Shown here piece by piece: positions 1 through 6,293 of a DNA stretch of 8,773 nt. The DNA lies in contig JAQTTS010000075.1 of NCBI GenBank assembly GCA_028710655.1, forward strand, positions 1 through 8,773, in the 5' to 3' direction. The number at the start of each line of letters is the position of its first letter. Position 1 is the first letter of the stretch. This DNA is from Dehalococcoidales bacterium. GTDB lineage: Bacteria; Chloroflexota; Dehalococcoidia; Dehalococcoidales; UBA5760. The notes under the pieces are model-generated. The model had not been told where the DNA came from. It worked only from the letters and a program-made list of their open reading frames with translations, and ran no database searches. The translations under genes were made by a program, and so were the position numbers.

Positions 1-1
1 T

Positions 2-103
2 GGGACTCGATTCAATCCTTTTGGACAAAAGGCTAAGAATTTCTTTATATGGGCTCATACAGAAGACGGCCATTCAGTATCCTGGTACGGTAGCTGGGAA
101 TAA
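2..103 (+). CDS. 3' end of an unidentified gene (partial)
   Basis: An open frame runs from the window edge to a TAA at 101-103 and gives 33 residues, rich in aromatics, ending in HSVSWYGSWE. The true start lies outside the window. I do not recognise the family. No membrane segment or catalytic motif can be read from so short a piece. It lies upstream of the integrase and its leader, so it is either the last gene of the flanking chromosome or a phage gene; the sequence does not decide which. The frame is short enough to be open by chance, although the aromatic-rich composition looks protein-like. Confidence 0.4.
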   Translation, partial: GTRFNPFGQKAKNFFIWAHTEDGHSVSWYGSWE

Positions 104-244
104 TCTGCCCCTGTAACACTCTAATCGCCAAATCTGGCGCAGCAAGGTAGTAGGACACGGGTAAGCCGCTAAAGTCGCTGTCTGGCGGACGGTGCGGACT
201 GGAGGATAAGAGAAAGCCCCTGAGCTAAGCTATTGGAGGCAACG
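104..244 (+). other. Non-coding leader with several dyads upstream of the integrase operon
   Basis: These 141 bases hold no convincing ORF. Visible dyads are CGCCA/TGGCG with an AATC loop (126-139), CCGC/GCGG (166-169 with 185-188), and AGTCGC/GCGGACT with one bulged G (173-178 with 194-200). The last two cross each other, so they are alternatives or a pseudoknot. GCCCCTG occurs twice (107-113 and 216-222). The stretch could be a structured 5' leader RNA or part of a phage attachment site, since attP of serine integrases often lies just upstream of the integrase. It does not match any riboswitch consensus I can recall. Function is unassigned. Confidence 0.35.
235..239 (+). promoter_or_regulatory. 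Ribosome binding site of the small acidic ORF
   Basis: GGAGG lies five bases before the ATG at 245. This fixes that ATG as the start. The in-frame TTG at 233 overlaps the binding site itself and is not a sensible start. Confidence 0.75.
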
Positions 245-445
245 ATGAATAATGAAAACAAATCTGTTCACAAGAAATCATTTGAAGACTGTCCGGAACT
301 GAAACCTATTGATTGTGATACAGTGGAGATCCCTGTAGCCGGCTATTTAGATAATGACAACATAGTACATTTTTACGATGAGCCTACGGAGACGATATCC
401 ATCCCGGTCAGTGTCCTCAAGGACCAGGACAACCCGGGGCGATAG
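245..445 (+). CDS. Small acidic protein upstream of the integrase, function unknown
   Basis: This is a 66-residue protein with a good ribosome binding site. It is strongly acidic (14 D/E against 6 K/R) and has no membrane segment or signal peptide. Two cysteines lie at residues 16 and 24. Residues 27-58 alternate hydrophobic and polar positions, with repeated IPV (29-31 and 53-55), suggesting a small beta-rich fold. Its stop is 11 bases before the integrase start and the integrase has only a weak binding site, so the two are probably co-transcribed and coupled. Small genes beside serine integrases can encode recombination directionality factors or regulators. That role is only a guess here, because no family is recognised and the acidic charge does not suggest DNA binding. 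Confidence 0.65.
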   Translation: MNNENKSVHKKSFEDCPELKPIDCDTVEIPVAGYLDNDNIVHFYDEPTETISIPVSVLKDQDNPGR

Positions 446-456
446 AGATTCTAACC

Positions 457-2076
457 ATGAAAGTCGCCATCTACTGCCGTGTCAGTACACAAAATCAGAA
501 GGAAGAAGAGGTTCCCATCCTTGGCCAGCTCGAGGAGTGCCGCAAGTATGCCAAAGAGAAGGGCTGGGAGATCGTCAAGGTCTATGAAGATGCCGGCTAT
601 TCCGGCCGCACGGACCAGCGCCCGGCTTTCCAGGAAATGTTCGAGGCCATCAAGCAGAATCCCAAGCCTTTTGATATTATCCTGACCTGGCGCAGCAACC
701 GCCTCTTCCGCAGTGTGGAGCACCGCCTGGCTTACGGCCGCATCTTCCGGCGCCGGGGAATCCGCTTTGTCTCTTTGCACGAACCGGAATTTGAGGGAGC
801 GTCAGCCCAATTCATGGAGACAGTCCTGGCCGCGGCCGACGAGCTCTACTGCAAGCAGGTAGCCGAGGATACCCTCCGAGGCCTCAAGCAGATCGCCTCC
901 CAGGGATACTCCACCGGAGGCAGGCCTCCGACCGGGTACCGCAATGTCAGAGTCGCTGCCGGCTTAAAACCCAACGGTGAACCCATCATGCGAACCAAGT
1001 GGGAACCGGACCCGGTAGCAGCTCCGCTGGTCCAGCGTGCGTTTGAGATGTGCATTCAGGGCTATACCAATGTGGATATAGTAAATGAGACACAGATTGT
1101 TTCGGCCAAAAACGGCCTGTCTACCCTGCTCCGCAACCGGGCTTACCTGGGAGAAAGGATCTACAATACCACCCGGAGGGCCGATAAGAAAACCATCCGG
1201 ATCAAGAACAAAGCAGAGGATATCGTTATTGTCCCGGAAAGCCACCCGGCCATTATTTCTCAGGAAATATTTGACCAGGTCCAGTCAATCCTGGACCGCA
1301 AGTGTCCCCATAAATCCGGGCGTCAGTCCGTGGTTAAAAGCGTCTACATTCTCTCCGGCCTGTTATGGTGCAAAGAGCACAACTGTCCCTATACCGGTCA
1401 GGGCAATGGAGAGCTCATGTACTATTCCTGTGCGGAGAGAAAGCGCCTGGGGAAGAAACACGCCTCCTGCCGGTGGCTGAAGAAAGAGGCCATTGAAAGC
1501 TTTGTAATCAACGAACTGATGTCCTGCGTCTTTACCCCGGAGCGGATCCGCCAGGGAATGGAATACCTTGCCCGGGAGCAGGCCCGTAATGAAGAGGAAG
1601 ACGATACTGAAAGAGATGATATACTGCATCAGCTGAAACAGATCAAGACGGAGCTGGAGCGGTTTTATAAAGCGATCGCCGACGGGGTCAACCCGGATGC
1701 GGTATCCAAGCCAATCAACGACCGTATGGAGCGCAAACTAAAACTGGAAATACGGCTGGAGGATATAGAACTGGAAAGGCTGAGGGCAGCCAATCTGCCG
1801 GCAGTGACCGATGAGGCAGTCAATGAAATGCGGGAGAAGATCTGCTGCATCTTCAATAGTCCGGACGCCCAGGAATTAAAAAACGCCCTGGCCCACTTTA
1901 TTGAAAAGATAGAGATCTCCGGAAATGAAATGACAGTGACGTATTCTTTCGGGGTATCAAAGACGGGAATTGTTCCTGTTGGAAGCGACCCCAGGCCGTT
2001 AAAGGCAACCGGAACAATTATACTAACCATACCGGGCACGGTATTCCCCCGACTTCCTGTTAAGGACCGGAAATAA
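457..2076 (+). CDS. Large serine recombinase, probable phage integrase
   Basis: This 539-residue protein would catalyse recombination between attP and attB through a 5'-phosphoserine intermediate. The N-terminal resolvase domain (about 1-145) has the YCRVST motif, with Arg8 and nucleophile Ser10. The NRLFR motif (81-85) supplies the two conserved arginines, Arg82 and Arg85; the aspartate usual before the first is asparagine here. The linking helix and GGRPPTGY segment (about 130-161) lead into the Recombinase DNA-binding domain (about 155-285). A zinc-ribbon domain follows with Cys305, Cys310, Cys325 and Cys338. A charged helical stretch (about 365-446) fits the coiled coil that controls synapsis and excision in large serine integrases. 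Length is normal for the class and the frame is intact. The start is ATG at 457, 11 bases after the acidic ORF; binding-site match is weak, suggesting coupling. A conjugative-element recombinase is possible, but the adjacent tail genes favour a phage integrase. Confidence 0.95.
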   Translation: MKVAIYCRVSTQNQKEEEVPILGQLEECRKYAKEKGWEIVKVYEDAGYSGRTDQRPAFQEMFEAIKQNPKPFDIILTWRSNRLFRSVEHRLAYGRIFRRRGIRFVSLHEPEFEGASAQFMETVLAAADELYCKQVAEDTLRGLKQIASQGYSTGGRPPTGYRNVRVAAGLKPNGEPIMRTKWEPDPVAAPLVQRAFEMCIQGYTNVDIVNETQIVSAKNGLSTLLRNRAYLGERIYNTTRRADKKTIRIKNKAEDIVIVPESHPAIISQEIFDQVQSILDRKCPHKSGRQSVVKSVYILSGLLWCKEHNCPYTGQGNGELMYYSCAERKRLGKKHASCRWLKKEAIESFVINELMSCVFTPERIRQGMEYLAREQARNEEEDDTERDDILHQLKQIKTELERFYKAIADGVNPDAVSKPINDRMERKLKLEIRLEDIELERLRAANLPAVTDEAVNEMREKICCIFNSPDAQELKNALAHFIEKIEISGNEMTVTYSFGVSKTGIVPVGSDPRPLKATGTIILTIPGTVFPRLPVKDRK

Positions 2077-2083
2077 ATAATCT

Positions 2084-2105
2084 GGGGCAGCCCGAAAGCT
2101 GCCCC
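2084..2105. terminator. Perfect hairpin after the integrase, probable terminator
   Basis: GGGGCAGC and GCTGCCCC form an 8-bp perfect stem with a CCGAAA loop, seven bases after the integrase stop. On the + strand no T-tract follows. On the - strand the hairpin is followed by a T-rich stretch (AGATTATTTATTT), so it may work better against leftward late transcription. The position fits a terminator, but a strong U-tract is missing. Confidence 0.55.
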
Positions 2106-2121
2106 ATAGAAAGGAGAGACC

Positions 2122-2146
2122 TGCCGGGAAAGGAGGAAACCCGGCA
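2122..2146. repeat. Inverted repeat with a purine-rich loop
   Basis: TGCCGGG and CCCGGCA form a perfect 7-bp stem around the loop AAAGGAGGAAA. It lies 16 bases after the first hairpin, in the integrase-lipoprotein gap. The loop carries a perfect AGGAGG, but no start codon lies at a usable distance, so it is not an obvious translation site. It could be a second terminator, a protein-binding site or part of an attachment site. Confidence 0.5.
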
Positions 2147-2158
2147 AGTTACGGTTAT

Positions 2159-2186
2159 TTAACAATAAATATATTTATGTTATTAT
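2159..2186 (+). promoter_or_regulatory. Candidate sigma-A-type promoter of the lipoprotein gene
   Basis: TTAACA (2159-2164) and TATTAT (2181-2186), each one mismatch from consensus, are separated by 16 bases in a very A+T-rich stretch. They lie about 30 bases upstream of the lipoprotein start and after the two hairpins, so the gene would have its own transcript. Confidence 0.5.
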
Positions 2187-2204
2187 AGTTATCCAAAGGC
2201 ATAA

Positions 2205-2209
2205 GAGGG
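2205..2209 (+). promoter_or_regulatory. Ribosome binding site supporting a TTG start
   Basis: GAGGG lies seven bases before TTG at 2217. The nearby ATG at 2212 is out of frame and runs into TGA after one codon, so TTG is the better start. Confidence 0.6.
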
Positions 2210-2216
2210 TTATGCA

Positions 2217-2570
2217 TTGAAAAAAGCTATTATAATCTTTCTGCTTTTGCTAATATTTGCAGCAGGCTGCGACAACTCACCTGCCGTCATCGCGGAAGGC
2301 GATATAATTGACAGGTACTGCGAGCCAGCCAGGAAAGTCATCCAGCCAGACAGCAACGGCATTAATATGCTCATCCATGATGATATTGACTATGTACTCG
2401 TGATAATGGATGACTCAGGCAGCAAAACCCTTTACTATACCACTCCCGAGTATTATGAGACATGCGCTATTGGCATGAGGCTGATAATCTATGGAGATAC
2501 CCCGGCAACAACGGACGATCCCGATGAGATGCGCGAGGCCACACCAGAAGAAATAGCCAGGTTTGGATAA
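2217..2570 (+). CDS. Small putative lipoprotein, probable lysogenic-conversion (moron) gene
   Basis: This 117-residue protein begins with MKK and a hydrophobic stretch (4-16), followed by an AAGC lipobox with Cys18. It therefore carries a signal-peptidase II signal and should be anchored on the outer face of the membrane. The mature part is acidic, with a predicted beta-rich core (about 26-95) and an acidic tail; I do not recognise the family. Start is TTG, chosen because it gives the complete signal peptide and has a binding site. The gene is transcribed toward the late operon and its stop is 16 bases from the convergent hydrolase stop. A separately promoted gene of this kind between integrase and lysis genes is typical of cargo expressed from the prophage, for example for superinfection exclusion. 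That role is inferred from position only. Confidence 0.75.
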   Translation: MKKAIIIFLLLLIFAAGCDNSPAVIAEGDIIDRYCEPARKVIQPDSNGINMLIHDDIDYVLVIMDDSGSKTLYYTTPEYYETCAIGMRLIIYGDTPATTDDPDEMREATPEEIARFG

Positions 2571-2586
2571 TTATCCTTCACAAGCG

Positions 2587-3123
2587 CTAATAACTTAACG
2601 GCCCGATATGCACGATGTCCAGCTTGTTGGAGTCAATGAAGTCCGATGCCATAGCGATGTCATGAGAGATCACCGGCAATTTTGCGAGCTGATACACTTT
2701 TGCGCACAATTCAAAGCACCAGAATAATTTATTGTCGTAGTAACCTAATGAATAGACCTTCCCGGTCAACCTGTAAAGGATGAGTCGGGGAATAACAAAT
2801 CTTACAATCCCCAAATAGTCATAACCTGACTTCGGAGAGTCGGCGATATATTCGGCGTGACTGGCGGCGACTCTGGCGTAATAATAATTCGGGTCCAGGT
2901 ATCGCCTTAATCTTAAAACGAGTATATCCCAGCCCTTGTATTCGGTGTTCTCTATCTTTCTTCTGCAACACGCTTTACCGATCGCTTCCACGATGTAGTC
3001 ATTTCCGATGTAGATGGACCCGTGGCCGTAGTCGGAGCGCATGAGCCAGCGCTTTAGTTTTCCATAGAAACCGGTGTTCTGGTCTTTAAATAATATTATG
3101 TCACCCGGAAGCAGCTCGATCAT
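2587..3123 (-). CDS. Permuted papain-like (YiiX/NlpC-P60 type) hydrolase, possible lysis enzyme
   Basis: This 178-residue protein opens with a LLPGDIILFKD segment (4-14), then YGHGSIYIG around His34 and VEA with Glu46. Much later comes WCFELC with Cys136 and Cys140. The His-before-Cys order, and a GDI..HGSIYIG..CFEL layout, match the circularly permuted NlpC/P60 papain-like superfamily (YiiX/YaeF type). Cys136 is the likely nucleophile and His34 its partner. Members act as amidases or peptidases on peptidoglycan or lipid-linked substrates. There is no signal peptide or cell-wall-binding repeat. It is the last gene of the late operon, right after an XhlA-like membrane protein, which suggests a part in lysis or wall processing; this is inference. 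The start at 3123 follows GGGAGGG at good spacing; an upstream in-frame start at 3159 would overlap the preceding gene by 35 bases. Confidence 0.72.
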   Translation of the reverse strand: MIELLPGDIILFKDQNTGFYGKLKRWLMRSDYGHGSIYIGNDYIVEAIGKACCRRKIENTEYKGWDILVLRLRRYLDPNYYYARVAASHAEYIADSPKSGYDYLGIVRFVIPRLILYRLTGKVYSLGYYDNKLFWCFELCAKVYQLAKLPVISHDIAMASDFIDSNKLDIVHIGPLSY

Positions 3124-3124
3124 A

Positions 3125-3361
3125 TCACCCTCCCTTGATTTTAAAGAATAAATAATCAATGATAAGAAAAATCAAGGCTGTTATTCCCCCGGAGCCAGCG
3201 CCAAGCGTTACGCTTTGCTTCCGGCTGCCCCCTTTAGCGTAATTGTCCTTAATGTCATAGACTTCCAGACCGAGGCGGATTAATAATTCATGGTCATCCC
3301 GATAGCCTCTAAGTTCCCTTTCGTATTCCAGTCGGGTTAGTTGTTCCTGTCCGGTTGCCAT
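3125..3361 (-). CDS. XhlA-like small membrane protein, possible holin or haemolysin
   Basis: This 78-residue protein has a charged helical N-terminal half (about 5-40), a short basic glycine/serine linker (43-58), and one hydrophobic segment (about 59-73) ending in a basic tail. This layout, coil then a single C-terminal membrane helix, is that of XhlA-type proteins that act with holins in Gram-positive phage lysis. Assignment rests on architecture, size and position, not on a diagnostic motif. It lies between the tail-tip gene and the hydrolase gene, where the lysis module is expected. The ATG at 3361 is preceded by AGGAG at good spacing. No separate two-helix holin is visible in the window, so this may be the only membrane component here, or a holin may be encoded elsewhere. 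Confidence 0.6.
   Translation of the reverse strand: MATGQEQLTRLEYERELRGYRDDHELLIRLGLEVYDIKDNYAKGGSRKQSVTLGAGSGGITALIFLIIDYLFFKIKGG
3128..3134 (-). promoter_or_regulatory. Ribosome binding site that fixes the hydrolase start
   Basis: On the - strand GGGAGGG is followed after four bases by ATG at 3123. It sits just before the stop of the XhlA-like gene, inside its last codons, so the two genes are probably coupled. It favours the 178-residue form over the longer frame starting at 3159. Confidence 0.75.
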
Positions 3362-3396
3362 ATGATGATCTCCTGTTAGTATGGATTTATGCGCAT

Positions 3397-4965
3397 TTAC
3401 CAGTCGGAATAGGTCTCAATCTCAGCGTACAAATAGTCGCATTCTGACAAGCTCAAATTCATGCCTATCTGCATTGAGTTTACCTGGCTTACCGTCAATT
3501 GGCCCGGATAAAAGGTAGTACTAAAGTATTGATAGCTTATACCTGGTATATCATGAGGTGGTCCTTCGCTAGTGTTTCCATCTAATTTGATCAGCGCCCG
3601 GCAGGTTCCATTCATGCCGCTGTACATTCTTCTGCACCGCATGATTATTCTTACAGCGAGCGTTGGCCCGATGCTGACAATATCAGTTGCAGTGTAAAGA
3701 TCTCTCGGGTTGGAAGATGCCACATATTTACCGTCGTCTTCCTCTAGTACACACTCCCAGTTTTCGTATTCAGAGGGGTACGGAACCTGGTTTGTTAAAT
3801 CTCCAACGCCGTCAGGCCTTAATGTCAATATGGTCCGTTCCGGATATGCCAGGTCGGTGGCATTGGACAGCTGCCAGGTAGTCCGCCAGCTGTTGGGCTT
3901 TCTGGCCTCCCAGTCATCATTAATGCCTTCGATATGATAATCCTCGTTAATAGAGGCCTGGGTTAGCTTGACCGTTATCCTTGTGGATATGTCGGACCCC
4001 AGTACCTTGGGATATAGATTCGATGGATCTGACCCGGGTAGTAGCGTGATGGCCTGCACCCTCAGCGAGGCGTCCCGGTATCTCCGGAGCAGGAAATAAA
4101 CCTGATCCTCGACATCATTGTCAGTCGTGAGTACCAGCGTCCCTCTATCCAGACAACGCAGCCCGTCTCTTGTCTGGCGGTCAGTATCATTTGCAGTCTT
4201 CTGAGACCCGCCTGAGCGGATCCCGGTAACCCTGTTATAAATAAACTGGTCGTCCAGCCTTGCCAGTGGCTTAATATAACGTAGATCTGCTCCGCTGTCG
4301 CCGAAGGTGGCCTGAGATGTATCGTAAGGTGAGGAGTTGCGGGTAAGGCGGTCCTGAAATACAGCATTACCGGCGCCGCTTATAAAAAACAGACCAAGCT
4401 CGGCATCTTGCACATCGTAAGCGTGGGACAAAGCGTTGGTGTCCACTGCGGGACCGGCGGCAATGTTGACCTGTCCTGCAGCAATAGACCGTGCCCCTGC
4501 CGGCCAGCCCATACTGTCAAGTATATGACCAAACCGGGCACCGCTCAGCTCTGCCGAATAAGCACTGGCAGCGATCGGGCAGCGGGCCATATTCTTCTGC
4601 AGTTCTACACACTGCAAAGTGACGACAGGGGAATAGAAGCCGTTAAGCAGAAAGTCCGGATCCCAGCTCGTGATATAGCCGGTAAAACGGTCATACGTAA
4701 TCCCGTTATAAGTCACCCGGATATTAATGCGCTTTACAGGCATAACATAACCGTAGTAAGACCCGCCGGCATTTTTCGGCCAGTAATCACCGTGGCTATT
4801 CCTCAATGTTACAGTAGCGGTACCGGCTTCAATCCGGTTAAGGTAATACTGGCGGCCCCTGCGGATGGATATTCTCTCAACGTCGCTGGAGACATCCACC
4901 CAGGTCGGCGATGCATCAAAGGCGTTCGATGTAAATGCTATGCGCACTGTAACTGTTATTGACAT
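3397..4965 (-). CDS. Phage tail-tip / minor tail protein
   Basis: This 522-residue structural protein is probably part of the baseplate or tail tip. Residues about 25-125 contain the pattern common in minor tail proteins of siphoviruses, notably actinophages: AGTATVTLRNSHGDYWP (47-63), a glycine/tyrosine turn, then IRVTYNGITYDRFTGYI (82-98). The middle (about 140-370) is a mixed-fold region without a motif I recognise. The C-terminal part (about 379-522) starts with LTLRPDGVGD and contains NWECVLEEDD and RDLYT; this resembles a beta-sandwich module found in many phage structural proteins and may contact the receptor or decorate the tail. Its ATG overlaps the tape-measure stop in a TAATG arrangement with little binding site, so translation is probably coupled. 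It is the only gene between tape measure and lysis genes, so it may combine several tail-tip jobs. Exact role is inferred. Confidence 0.8.
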   Translation of the reverse strand: MSITVTVRIAFTSNAFDASPTWVDVSSDVERISIRRGRQYYLNRIEAGTATVTLRNSHGDYWPKNAGGSYYGYVMPVKRINIRVTYNGITYDRFTGYITSWDPDFLLNGFYSPVVTLQCVELQKNMARCPIAASAYSAELSGARFGHILDSMGWPAGARSIAAGQVNIAAGPAVDTNALSHAYDVQDAELGLFFISGAGNAVFQDRLTRNSSPYDTSQATFGDSGADLRYIKPLARLDDQFIYNRVTGIRSGGSQKTANDTDRQTRDGLRCLDRGTLVLTTDNDVEDQVYFLLRRYRDASLRVQAITLLPGSDPSNLYPKVLGSDISTRITVKLTQASINEDYHIEGINDDWEARKPNSWRTTWQLSNATDLAYPERTILTLRPDGVGDLTNQVPYPSEYENWECVLEEDDGKYVASSNPRDLYTATDIVSIGPTLAVRIIMRCRRMYSGMNGTCRALIKLDGNTSEGPPHDIPGISYQYFSTTFYPGQLTVSQVNSMQIGMNLSLSECDYLYAEIETYSDW

Positions 4966-6293
4966 TAGCTTAACCCCAGGTTCAAGTTCTGGCCTTTCAG
5001 GTCAAGTAGGGAATTTCTGATACTGGCTACCAGATCGCGTTCAGAAATAACCGATCCCTGGTTAAAGACCTGGACTGTAATACTGCCTCCGCCCCCGACA
5101 GTTCCGCCCCTGCTCAATGGCACGACAGCTTCCGGACCTGCCTCTCCCACGAGTGCCAGCGTCGGCCGGGTAACAATACCGCCTGAAGCCAGTCTGGGCA
5201 GCTGGACCTCCGGAATAACTGGAAAACTGAAGCTGCCGCCAAGAGCCCCGGAGATGGCATTAATGGCGTTGGGGATGGCATTCAGCATTCTAATGATGGA
5301 ATTTACAAAATATTCAACCATTCCGGAGAGGAAATTGACCACCATGGTAAAAGCTGTCTTGTGGCTTTCTACAATCGTATCCAGGTTAGCAGCTATGAGA
5401 ATGGCAGCAGCTGACAGGGCTACAAATGCAGCAATGGCGATACCTACCGGACCGGCGAGCATGGAAAAGCCAGCGGCCAGCGCCGGCAGCATCAACAATA
5501 TTGGCCCCAGTATTGCAGCCAATACCCCCAGTACCGCTATAGTAGCAATAATGGCAGTAGCAAGCTGCGGATGGGCCTGCATCCACGCCATCAGGCCTTC
5601 TATCAGAGGCCTGACTGCATTTAATATAGTCGCTACGGCAGGCAGCAGGACTCCCCCGACTATTTCCGCCAGGTCGCTGATGCCGTTCTTGACTATCTCA
5701 AATTGACCCGCCACGGTACTCCCGTAAGCCTCTGCTTGTCCTGCAAACATCTCCCGAAGCATCATCCATTTTTCTTCCTCGGTTTTTGCCTGAGACAGGG
5801 CGGGTATCATCCGGTTGACCATGCCCCAGTTACCAGCCAGGGCATAACCCAGCGTAGTGGTGACCGACGCCAGATCCCTGCCGGTACCGGCCGATATATC
5901 CATGGCCAGTGAAAGCAGGTCCTGAGATCTGGCCATGTCTCCAGTCATGACAACAAGGCTGCTCAGCGCGTCCCTCTGCTCGCCGTCAGAAAAGCGGGTG
6001 GAAGCCTGGTTAGCGGCAATCCATGCTTCCAGGCTATCCTGTGCAAGGCCATAAGACAGTCCAACGTTATCCATTGCCTGGCTAAGCCTTTGTATGCCTG
6101 CCGCTTCATCGGCAGCCGCTTTAACTGCCATTCCCAGAACACCGGTAACCGCTGCTCCGAAAGCCGTCAATGCTATACCGGCCTGACGGATCTGGGCGGA
6201 GTGGTTCTTGATCGCGTTGGTTACCTGCCCCATCTGGGCGCTGGCCTCGTCTTTTAGTTTAACCAGTATGCTCAGTTCCTCGGTATTAGCCAT
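4965..6293 (-). CDS. Tail tape measure protein
   Basis: This 442-residue protein fixes tail length and is packed inside the tail tube. The N-terminal part is alpha-helical with a hydrophobic stretch (about 39-57). Residues about 66-210 have the helical SxAMDxxGLS... and TGRDL..VTTTLGYAL pattern typical of tape measures. A long alanine/isoleucine/leucine-rich hydrophobic region (about 243-302) follows. The C-terminal LASGGIVTRPTLALVGEAGP motif (368-387), followed by EAVVPLS, is a hallmark of siphovirus tape measures. It is short for the family; using the rough rule of 1.5 angstrom per residue, the tail would be near 65 nm, or less if the ends are processed. Its ATG overlaps the end of the chaperone frameshift extension by eight bases and has AGAGGA upstream. 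Position directly after the chaperone supports the call. Confidence 0.93.
   Translation of the reverse strand: MANTEELSILVKLKDEASAQMGQVTNAIKNHSAQIRQAGIALTAFGAAVTGVLGMAVKAAADEAAGIQRLSQAMDNVGLSYGLAQDSLEAWIAANQASTRFSDGEQRDALSSLVVMTGDMARSQDLLSLAMDISAGTGRDLASVTTTLGYALAGNWGMVNRMIPALSQAKTEEEKWMMLREMFAGQAEAYGSTVAGQFEIVKNGISDLAEIVGGVLLPAVATILNAVRPLIEGLMAWMQAHPQLATAIIATIAVLGVLAAILGPILLMLPALAAGFSMLAGPVGIAIAAFVALSAAAILIAANLDTIVESHKTAFTMVVNFLSGMVEYFVNSIIRMLNAIPNAINAISGALGGSFSFPVIPEVQLPRLASGGIVTRPTLALVGEAGPEAVVPLSRGGTVGGGGSITVQVFNQGSVISERDLVASIRNSLLDLKGQNLNLGLS

Noticed and set aside
22..51. Possible promoter TGGACA / TATATG
   Set aside because: The -10 match is only four of six, spacing is 18, and it lies inside a coding fragment; too weak to annotate.
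1665..2165. Antisense 166-codon frame under the integrase 3' end
   Set aside because: It is serine/isoleucine-rich, has no recognisable domain and lies wholly opposite a clear integrase reading frame apart from the non-coding gap; treated as a shadow.
2565..2576. Perfect palindrome GGATAATTATCC over the lipoprotein stop
   Set aside because: It has no loop and low stability and no T-tract, so it is not a terminator; a 12-base A+T-rich palindrome can occur by chance.
3124..3159. Longer hydrolase start at 3159
   Set aside because: It overlaps the XhlA-like gene by 35 bases, and the ATG at 3123 has GGGAGGG at the right distance and gives the natural family start.
4408..4962. 184-codon + strand frame opposite the tail-tip gene
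   Set aside because: Composition is atypical, no binding site or motif is seen, and the opposite strand carries a recognisable tail protein.
5254..5706. 150-codon + strand frame opposite the tape measure
   Set aside because: The alanine-rich, low-complexity product is the reverse image of the alanine-rich tape-measure core.
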